A stretch of DNA of 42,892 nt, taken from the NCBI GenBank assembly GCA_903970405.1, contig CAJCIT010000057.1:1-42892 (forward strand), written 5' to 3'. The notes under the pieces were generated by a model, which ran no database searches, had not been told where the DNA came from, and worked only from the letters and a program-made list of their open reading frames with translations. A program made the position numbers and the translations under genes. This document shows, piece after piece, positions 25,828 to 31,810 of this stretch. This DNA comes from Acidobacteriaceae bacterium. GTDB lineage: Bacteria; Acidobacteriota; Terriglobia; Bryobacterales; Bryobacteraceae. Every line of letters begins with the position of its first letter. The stretch's first letter is position 1.

Positions 25828-27133
25828 CGCGATCCTCCGCTGGTTCGAAGGGGAGATTGAGAGTAGCCACTGTTCCGGTTTCTGGCGCTGAACTGAACTC
25901 CAGCGTCCCGCCCAGGCGCTCGGCCATGACCCGCACCAAGAATGTCCCGAGACCCATCCCCATGCCCGCCGGCTTCGTCGTGAAGAACGGTTCGCTGACC
26001 CGGTGCAGGACTTCGGCAGTCATGCCTTCCCCACGATCATGGACCGCGAACCTGATCTTTGCGTCTCCGGCACCGATACGAAGCTCGACCTTGCCGGGCG
26101 TTCCTGCTTCAATCGCGTTGGTGATCAGCGCGGTTAGTGACTGAATAACCGCGCCGATGGGGACTTCCACCACCACACCCTCCGCTTTATTTGAAATCTC
26201 CAGGCGGCTCCCCAACTCCGGCGAGATGTCTTGAAGCAGACGATCTACCAGTTCACGGGTTGTGAGGCGGAGAGGCATCTCGCCGGGAAGCTCCGCGCCC
26301 TGAACACTCATTCCATCAAGGATTCGCCGGCACCGATCTGTTTCCGAGCGGATCAAACGGCAGTCTTCCGCTACTGTTTCGTCGCGAGTCACATGCGAAG
26401 AATAATGCTCCAGCTCTTTGGCGACGATAGCAATGGTGCCTAACGGAGTGGCCAATTCATGCGCAGCGCCCGCGGCCATAGTAGCAAGGGAAGCCAGACG
26501 CTCCCGTTTTTCGAGTTGTTGCTGGAGTTGCTGCAATTCCTGTTCGCGCGCTCGAATCAACTCTGAAATCTTTCCGCTGAAAAACGCAATCAGGAAGGCA
26601 GCCACCGCAAACCCCACCCACATCCCCAGCAGATGAAAATCGACGGTTCCCCGTGAATGGTGGCGCCCCTCCAGCGCCGGAAGCGGCACATAGATCCAGA
26701 ACAGGCTGCCGAAACAAATCGTCGAAAGAAGTCCCAGCACCCATGTCCAATATTTGCTGAGAATTGTCACTGACAGTGTGATCTGCACCAGAAATAGCAA
26801 ACTAAATGGATTACTGGCGCCACCGGTCAACATAAGAATCGCTGTCAGGCAGAGAATGTCGAGGCAAAACAATCCAGCGGTAACCACTTGCATGAAGTCT
26901 GTCAGCCAGTCGCGAAGGCGGTAGACAGCCACATTGCTGATGACCGTCAGACCCACGACCCCGGCTGCGAGCACAATCGGCACCTTTTCGCCCAGCAGCA
27001 GAGCCACGATGACAATGGCAGTCGCCATCACGGCCAGCCCGAAACGGAGACGAATAACCCAGGGAAACGCCATGCTGGGCGCCAGTTCGGGGCGGCTTTC
27101 ACGCGGAGTTGGCGGGAGTCGATCGGTAGCCAT
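25814..27133 (-). CDS. regB: RegB/PrrB/ActS-like redox sensor histidine kinase
   Basis: A 439-residue membrane kinase. Six hydrophobic helices occupy about residues 25-185, and the periplasmic-side heptad GGASNPF at 104-110 matches the quinone-binding GGxxNPF of RegB. A coiled coil (191-215) leads to the H-box AAGAAHELATPLGTI with His225, then DRCRR with Cys268, near the position of the redox cysteine of RegB (Cys265 in Rhodobacter), and the N, G1 and G2 boxes (LITNAIEAG, VHDRGEGM, GMGMGLGTF). All catalytic parts are present. It heads the leftward operon regB-regA-ccmH-peptide and diverges from the COG4315 gene. Confidence 0.88.
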   Translation of the reverse strand: MATDRLPPTPRESRPELAPSMAFPWVIRLRFGLAVMATAIVIVALLLGEKVPIVLAAGVVGLTVISNVAVYRLRDWLTDFMQVVTAGLFCLDILCLTAILMLTGGASNPFSLLFLVQITLSVTILSKYWTWVLGLLSTICFGSLFWIYVPLPALEGRHHSRGTVDFHLLGMWVGFAVAAFLIAFFSGKISELIRAREQELQQLQQQLEKRERLASLATMAAGAAHELATPLGTIAIVAKELEHYSSHVTRDETVAEDCRLIRSETDRCRRILDGMSVQGAELPGEMPLRLTTRELVDRLLQDISPELGSRLEISNKAEGVVVEVPIGAVIQSLTALITNAIEAGTPGKVELRIGAGDAKIRFAVHDRGEGMTAEVLHRVSEPFFTTKPAGMGMGLGTFLVRVMAERLGGTLEFSSAPETGTVATLNLPFEPAEDRVGAR

Positions 27134-27189
27134 ATGGATTCATTGTTGCAATGGGACCATTCCTCGGCGAGGCCGTATCGGGGCGCGTA

Positions 27190-27210
27190 AGTGCGGCAAT
27201 TTGCCGCACT
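27190..27210. promoter_or_regulatory. Perfect 21-bp palindrome in the regB/COG4315 divergent region
   Basis: AGTGCGGCAA (27190-27199), T, TTGCCGCACT (27201-27210). The core is GCGGC-N5-GCCGC, close to published RegA/PrrA binding sites, which carry GCGGC and G(T/N)CGC half-sites with variable spacing. It lies 56 nt from the regB start and 65 nt from the COG4315 start, so it could control both directions. A terminator role is unlikely because both flanking genes point away. Confidence 0.6.
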
Positions 27211-27274
27211 CCTTTCCCGCCTCCGGTGAACCATACTGACGATTGATTCTCAAACGCAAGTAAGGAGTATCGAC

Positions 27275-27673
27275 ATGCGGAAAATGCAATTCTCAGTGGG
27301 AGCTACGCTGGCTCTTGTGCTGGCTGCGGGCACGGCGATTGCCCATCATAAACTTCCCGATGGCATCCATGAAGCAAAGGCGGCGAATGGGGCAAAAGTG
27401 CTGGCCGATGCAAAGGGTATGACACTGTACACGTTTGATAAAGACACGCCCGGCAAGTCTGTCTGTAAAGACAAATGCGCCGTTAACTGGCCGCCCGTGT
27501 TGGCAAGCGCCGGCGCCGAAGCCGAGGACGACTGGACGATTGTCACTCGCGACGACGGCTCGAAACAGTGGGCCTACAAAGGGAAGCCGCTGTATGGCTG
27601 GATCAAAGACACGAAACCCGGAGAAACCACGGGCGATGGAGTAGGCAAAGTCTGGCATATTGCCGTCCCCTAG
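27275..27673 (+). CDS. Secreted COG4315-type repeat protein
   Basis: A 132-residue exported protein with a clear signal peptide (FSVGATLALVLAAGTAIAHH). The mature part holds two short repeats of the COG4315/Lipoprotein_15 family (KVLADAKGMTLYTFDKDTPG, then CKDKCAVNWPPVLA, and TIVTRDDGSKQWAYKGKPLY, then GWIKDTKPGETTGDG). The two Cys in VCKDKCAVNWPP are typical. The family is widespread, often near redox or metal genes, and of unknown function. The ATG follows AAGGAG at 7-nt spacing. It diverges from regB across the 21-bp palindrome, so redox control is a reasonable guess. Confidence 0.82.
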   Translation: MRKMQFSVGATLALVLAAGTAIAHHKLPDGIHEAKAANGAKVLADAKGMTLYTFDKDTPGKSVCKDKCAVNWPPVLASAGAEAEDDWTIVTRDDGSKQWAYKGKPLYGWIKDTKPGETTGDGVGKVWHIAVP

Positions 27674-27699
27674 ATTCATTGCTGAGAGGAAACCAGAAT

Positions 27700-28515
27700 A
27701 TGACCGACATCAACCGCCGCGAAGCTGTTTTGTTATCGCTCCTCACCCCTTTTGCCCCTTACGCCATCGGCGCCGCGGGCGAGCAGAGGCAGGAGCCCCA
27801 ACATAAAATGCCCAATACAAGTAATGTGCACTGGACGGGTGACGAGCAGATTGCACTGCTGATGTACCCGGGGATGACTGTGATGGACCTCATCGGGCCG
27901 CACTGCATGTTAGGCGCGCTCATGGGCGCGAAGATATTCCTTGTTGCGAAGTCGCTAGATCCTGTGACAAGCGACACCGGGGTAACAATAACGCCCAACG
28001 CAACCTTTGAGACCTGCCCCCGCGACCTCACTGTGCTGTTTACTCCTGGCGGCACGGACGGCACGCTGGCGGCGGCGGTGGACCCGGAGACGCGTGTCTT
28101 CATGACCGATCGCGGGGCGCGGGCGAAGTACGTCACCAGCGTATGCTCGGGCTCGCTGATCCTTGGCGCGGCGGGGCTGTTGAAGGGCTACAAGGCCACC
28201 TCGCACTGGTCGGTGCGCCATGTATTGGCTGGGTTCGGCGCGATCCCAACCGACGCTCGCGTCGTGCGCGACCGCAACCGAATCACGGGCGCGGGCGTGA
28301 CCGCCGGACTCGACTTTGGCCTTACCATGGTCGCGGAACTGCGCGACCGCATCTATGCCGAATGCTGTCAGCTCATGAGCGAGTACGATCCCGACCCGCC
28401 CTTCAACGCCGGCTCAATGAAGACGGCCCCCGCGGAGGTGAAGGCCCCTATGGTCCAATTGCTGGCGGAGTTTGTGAAGAAGTCCGAGGCGTTGGCGGCC
28501 CAAACGAAGGGCTAA
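27700..28515 (+). CDS. DJ-1/PfpI-family protein (isonitrile hydratase-like)
   Basis: A 271-residue protein of the class I glutamine amidotransferase-like fold. The N-terminal NRREAVLLSLLTPFAPYAIG looks like a Tat-type or other export signal. QIALLMYPGMTVMDLIGPH begins the domain, and the nucleophile elbow VTSVCSGSLILGAAGLL with Cys is intact, followed by ATSHWSVRHVL and ITGAGVTAGLDFGL, the arrangement of isonitrile hydratase and AraC-linked DJ-1 proteins. The ATG at 27700 has GAGAGGA upstream. It lies 26 nt after the COG4315 stop and is probably cotranscribed. The substrate is unknown. Confidence 0.8.
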   Translation: MTDINRREAVLLSLLTPFAPYAIGAAGEQRQEPQHKMPNTSNVHWTGDEQIALLMYPGMTVMDLIGPHCMLGALMGAKIFLVAKSLDPVTSDTGVTITPNATFETCPRDLTVLFTPGGTDGTLAAAVDPETRVFMTDRGARAKYVTSVCSGSLILGAAGLLKGYKATSHWSVRHVLAGFGAIPTDARVVRDRNRITGAGVTAGLDFGLTMVAELRDRIYAECCQLMSEYDPDPPFNAGSMKTAPAEVKAPMVQLLAEFVKKSEALAAQTKG

Positions 28516-28874
28516 AATAAGTCCGCTCCTGAACTGTCGGTGTCCAGACCGCGCTCACGTCATTCGCGGAAACAACCCATTTCGGGAGCCGGGCATGCCG
28601 AGGAGAAGGGCCCAGCGCCGCCGGCGGCCAAAGTTCACCTGACGCTGAAATGTAAGGCAATTGTCCAAGCCTCAGACCACTGGCCATATTGCCGTAAAGA
28701 CACGGCAAACCGATAACCGCCGCCATCGAGCTCGTGGGCCAGCTCAAGGCATTGAGCCAATGAACCGGCTCATCACAAACCCACTCAACTTTGACATGGA
28801 AACGCACCGATGACAAGGCAATGACGGCGGCCGCTGAGATGGACAGTTCTCGATGCCACGTTTGCGCTGCTTGC
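28516..28874. other. Non-coding stretch holding repeat A copy 2
   Basis: Apart from repeat A copy 2 (28672-28790) nothing convincing is seen. A 156-codon minus-strand frame crosses the stretch but shows no protein-like composition outside the repeat. Confidence 0.4.
28672..28790 (-). repeat. Repeat A, copy 2
   Basis: Matches 24394-24471 over 28672-28748, and 24623-24662 over 28751-28790 (TGAACCGGCTCATCACAAAC against TGAACGGTCTCATCACAAAC). The roughly 150 nt that encode the 56-residue peptide in copy 1 are absent. The perfect inverted repeat TTGCCGT-N6-ACGGCAA lies at 28689-28708. Same orientation as copy 1. Confidence 0.65.
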
Positions 28875-29149
28875 TCAATTCCTGTTCTGAGCGCCGTGCC
28901 AGATGGGCAGGATTTCAACTACGTCTCCCGCCACGCGGTAAACCGCAGTGTACGGCAACGGAGAAAACACCAGTTCGCGCGTACCGGTTGTTTTCCCAAG
29001 CGTCCGCGATTCGGGGAATCGATAAGGCTTTCGCATCCGTCATAGTTAGTTTTGGCCACAGCGCGAGCGGATTTTGGATTATCGCGTCGGATGTACCGAG
29101 TGATGCTGTAGAGGTCTTGAGCTGCGGGTGCCGTCCATCGTAAGTGCAT
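28875..29149 (-). pseudogene. ParE/RelE-family toxin, frameshifted
   Basis: The ATG at 29149 begins LRWTAPAAQDLYSITRYIRR, then AVAKTNYDGCESLIDSPNRG and RLGKQP, the usual start of a ParE/RelE toxin. At about 28980 one base is missing: the next frame continues RELVFSPLPYTAVYRVAGD and VVEILPIWHGAQNRN to a TGA at 28875-28877, the normal family ending. Without the shift the protein would be about 91 residues. The start overlaps the preceding small ORF as TGATG, a usual toxin-antitoxin coupling. Either the toxin is inactivated or there is a sequencing error. Confidence 0.75.
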
Positions 29150-29277
29150 CAGGACTGCAATATCGTCTCAACGATTGTCCGGACGTCCTCGTGCGGCACA
29201 AAGTCGCCGCGATGCCGACTTGCCTTGGCCAGCGTTGCGCGCAACGTCGGACTGGCGTATGGGGGGAGAGATCGCAT
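29149..29277 (-). CDS. Short antitoxin-like ORF (42 residues)
   Basis: The ATG at 29277 follows AAGGAG and GGAGGGG. MRSLPPYASPTLRATLAKAS is followed by GDFVPHEDVRTIVETILQS and a TGA that overlaps the toxin ATG. The GxxVPHEDV ending resembles the last residues of many small antitoxins that precede ParE/RelE toxins. The region just before and across its start (29254-29316) is about 83% identical to the 3' part of the CcmH-like gene at 24861-24923, so its beginning looks chimeric; a normal DNA-binding N-terminus is absent. It may be a truncated antitoxin. Confidence 0.5.
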   Translation of the reverse strand: MRSLPPYASPTLRATLAKASRHRGDFVPHEDVRTIVETILQS

Positions 29278-29432
29278 CCCCTCCGGCTCCTTTAGAAGGC
29301 CCTGGCTATACTCGCATGCCGGAGCAAAGGATAGCTCGCTCGAAGGTCGCTGGGAGATGCGTCAACCGGGGAGTGCTCCCGGCCCGTTGGCGTCGTCCCC
29401 CAAAGGCATTTACACTGATAGTGAGGTGAGCG

Positions 29433-29969
29433 ATGGCCGCCGCGGCAGAACCATTATTGATGACGGTGGAACAATATCGTGAACTGCCCCAGCGGACGGA
29501 TGTCATCAGCGAATTGCGTTGGGGTCAGGCGGTCACTGTGACTCGTCCAAAGATGAGACACGCCAAATTGCAGTCCCGTCTGGTTCGCCTTCTGCGCCCG
29601 AGGGCGGAGCATCTGGGCGTCGTTGAATCGGAAGTGGCGTTCCGCGCCCTCGCCGAGTACGACTTGCGCGGCGCCGACGTGGCCTTTGTCTCACGTGAAC
29701 GGTGGGAGTCCGCGGATGACGAAGACAACTTGCGGGGATCTCCTGAGCTGGTGATCGAAGTGCTTTCGCCTTCCAATTCCAAGCGGGAGATGCAGGAGAA
29801 GGCGACCCTCTACCTTGCTACAGGGGCCCAGGAGTTTTGGCTCGTCGACGCCAAACTCAAGAACGTCACCGTCGTGCGGCACGAAGGGGCGCTCGTCTAC
29901 AAAGGCGGCGAGCGAATTCCGCTTCCGTTGTTTGGCGGAGACATCGGCGTTTCAGAGATCTTCTCCTGA
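29433..29969 (+). CDS. Uma2 family endonuclease-like protein (DUF820)
   Basis: A 178-residue protein of the Uma2/DUF820 family, with a PD-(D/E)XK restriction-endonuclease-like fold. MTVEQYRELPQRTDVISELR opens the domain. The putative active-site acids lie in LRGADVAFVSRERW and SPELVIEVLSPSN, followed by KATLYLATGAQEFWLVD, all standard for the family. The family is common in cyanobacteria, actinobacteria and acidobacteria, with no settled role. GTGAGG precedes the ATG. It lies just upstream of the toxin-antitoxin remnant in divergent orientation. Confidence 0.85.
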   Translation: MAAAAEPLLMTVEQYRELPQRTDVISELRWGQAVTVTRPKMRHAKLQSRLVRLLRPRAEHLGVVESEVAFRALAEYDLRGADVAFVSRERWESADDEDNLRGSPELVIEVLSPSNSKREMQEKATLYLATGAQEFWLVDAKLKNVTVVRHEGALVYKGGERIPLPLFGGDIGVSEIFS

Positions 29970-29998
29970 CGCGCGAGACCCTCCCCGCGCCGCACTCT

Positions 29999-30484
29999 TT
30001 ACCCCAGCGCGGCCAGCACTTCCTCGGCGTGACCCTCCACCTTCACCTTCGGAAAGATCTTCTTGATGATGCCCTTCGTGTCAATCACAAACGTACTGCG
30101 CTCCACACCCATGTACTTCTTTCCGTACATGCTCTTCTCTTTCCACACGCCGAACGCCTCTGCCGCGGTGTGTTCCTTATCGGCCAGCAGCGTAAACGGC
30201 AAGTCGAACTTCTCTTTGAACTTGAGTTGGGCCTTGCTGGTGTCCGGCGAGACGCCGACAATCACTGTGTTCGCCTTGGTGAACTTCTTCGACGTGTCGC
30301 GGAACTCGCAGGCCTCCTTGGTGCAGCCGGGTGTGTCCGCCTTTGGATAGAAATAAAGCACCACGTTCTTGCCCTTGAGGCTCGAGAGCCGGAAGGGCTC
30401 GCCAGTGTCGGTATCGAGCGTAATTTCGGGGGCTTTGTCGCCTTCTTTGAGTGACGATTCGGGTTCTTCGATTGCCTTTGCCAT
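29999..30484 (-). CDS. bcp: Thiol peroxidase, BCP/PrxQ type
   Basis: A 161-residue peroxiredoxin that reduces H2O2 and organic peroxides with thioredoxin. TPGCTKEACEFRD carries the peroxidatic Cys and, five residues on, the resolving Cys of the atypical 2-Cys PrxQ group. KNVVLYFYPKADTPGC and GVSPDTSKAQLKFKEKFDLP, then ERSTFVIDTKGII, complete the fold. An N-terminal extension of about 12 acidic residues is slightly longer than usual. No signal peptide, so cytosolic. It stands alone between convergent and divergent neighbours. Confidence 0.9.
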   Translation of the reverse strand: MAKAIEEPESSLKEGDKAPEITLDTDTGEPFRLSSLKGKNVVLYFYPKADTPGCTKEACEFRDTSKKFTKANTVIVGVSPDTSKAQLKFKEKFDLPFTLLADKEHTAAEAFGVWKEKSMYGKKYMGVERSTFVIDTKGIIKKIFPKVKVEGHAEEVLAALG

Positions 30485-30541
30485 AGGCTAAAAGATGCTC
30501 TGTTTTTCCACGAGACGCAACTTAAAGTCAACGAGGCCGCC

Positions 30542-31588
30542 ATGCGCAAGAAGCTTGTCCCATTCCTTACGGTGATCATCGCGTCCGTGTGGGCGCAGGC
30601 GCCGGAGCGGATGCGCCCCAACAACGACCTCTTTCAAGTCAACGGCGGAAAGCCTCTGGTGGACGCCCACAATTGCTACCCGGAAGACGGCCGCTGGGCG
30701 AATCGCATTGACCGGGCGCTTTCCACGGGCCTTCCGGTTGCGATTGAGCAGGATATCGCCGGATATCGCGATCCAACGACCGGTCAACTGATCCCCAAGG
30801 TGGCGCACGGACCGAAGGTGGGTGGGGCGGAACCGGCGCTGCGTGCCTATTTCTTTGAGCGGGTCCGCCCGATTGTCGAGAAGGCGCTGGCGGGCAACAA
30901 GAAGCAGTGGCCTGCGATCGTGCTGCACTTCGACTTCAAAGACAACAGTCCCGAGTTGCTCCACGCCGTGTGGAAGCTACTGGGCGAGTATGAGGCGTGG
31001 ATCACGACGGCCCCGAAAGGCGGCGACCCCCACCGCCTGGAGCCGTTCACCTGGAAGCCGCTGCTGGTGCTGACAGAGGATAACGACACCCAGCAGCAAG
31101 TCTTCTTCGATGAGGTCCCGGCCGGCCGGCGTCTTCGGTTATTCGGGTCTGCTCACACCAATCAAGCCGTTTCGAAAGGCCTCAGCCAGCCGCAGGCCGC
31201 GTACGCCCTGGCTCACGCGGCACCCGATCAACTGCTGACCGAGCCGCCCACCAACTACCGGCGCTGGTGGAATAACGGTTGGGCCGTCATCGAAGAGGGC
31301 GGACAGAACAAAGCCGGCGAGTGGACTCCCGAAGACCAGCAGCGGTTGGCGCGGGTGGTTGAGCATGCCCATCGGCTGGGGTATTGGATCAGGTTCTACA
31401 CGCTGGATGGTTTCACAAATGACGAGAGCCAGGGCTGGAACCAAACCTACAACTTCGGCACACGCGCGGCCGTCGAAGCTCGGTGGAAAGCGACGTTGGA
31501 CGCAGGCGTGGACATGATCGCCACCGATCAATACGAAGATTTGGCGAAGTTCCGAGCCAGCATCCTGGCTGGCGGCGGCCAGAACTAG
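30542..31588 (+). CDS. Exported PLC-like phosphodiesterase superfamily protein
   Basis: A 348-residue protein with a signal peptide (KKLVPFLTVIIASVWAQ). PLVDAHNCYPEDGRW and GLPVAIEQDIAGY resemble the His and Glu-x-Asp positions of the GDPD/PI-PLC TIM-barrel active site; IVLHFDFKDNSPELLHAVWK, GWAVIEEGGQNKAGEWT, LGYWIRFYTLDG and the C-terminal DAGVDMIATDQYEDL continue the barrel strands. This matches the PLC-like phosphodiesterase superfamily (Aim6-type) rather than classical glycerophosphodiesterases. Substrate unknown. Starts 57 nt from the divergent peroxiredoxin gene. Confidence 0.72.
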   Translation: MRKKLVPFLTVIIASVWAQAPERMRPNNDLFQVNGGKPLVDAHNCYPEDGRWANRIDRALSTGLPVAIEQDIAGYRDPTTGQLIPKVAHGPKVGGAEPALRAYFFERVRPIVEKALAGNKKQWPAIVLHFDFKDNSPELLHAVWKLLGEYEAWITTAPKGGDPHRLEPFTWKPLLVLTEDNDTQQQVFFDEVPAGRRLRLFGSAHTNQAVSKGLSQPQAAYALAHAAPDQLLTEPPTNYRRWWNNGWAVIEEGGQNKAGEWTPEDQQRLARVVEHAHRLGYWIRFYTLDGFTNDESQGWNQTYNFGTRAAVEARWKATLDAGVDMIATDQYEDLAKFRASILAGGGQN

Positions 31589-31625
31589 CACTCCGCGTTA
31601 CCCTCCTGCTTCCCACCCGGCCTCC

Positions 31626-31687
31626 GGGGACGGAGTGGCGTGGCACGAAAGTCAGAAAATTCATCCTTGCGTAGGTCTTGATTCCTT
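31626..31687 (+). repeat. Repeat B, copy 1
   Basis: About 62 nt, including GGGGACGGA, CGTGGCACGAAAGTCAGAAAA and TTGATTCCTT, that recur in diverged form at 34429-34490 in the same orientation. The two copies bracket the TonB receptor gene. Confidence 0.65.
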
Positions 31688-31755
31688 CCGGGGCAGCGTG
31701 CGCCGTGTCAGCAAATCCGAAACTGTCCCATAGGCGTAATACTATTTTGAAATTA

Positions 31756-31792
31756 GTGCTATGGCCTGTCGCGAAAGTGCAGATCATAGCAC
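31756..31792. promoter_or_regulatory. Inverted repeat in the leader of the TonB receptor gene
   Basis: GTGCTATG (31756-31763) and CATAGCAC (31785-31792) form a perfect 8-bp inverted repeat with a 21-nt spacer, ending 6 nt before the ribosome site AAGGAG. It could be a repressor site or an RNA stem that closes near the ribosome site. Confidence 0.45.
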
Positions 31793-31810
31793 GTCACAAG
31801 GAGATTTTCG

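Noticed and set aside
28680..28745. Possible cyclic-di-GMP (GEMM) riboswitch, because of GGCAAACC in both copies of repeat A
   Set aside because: The P2 GAAA-type loop and the GGACGCAAAGC element expected after it are missing, and the neighbouring genes point the wrong way.
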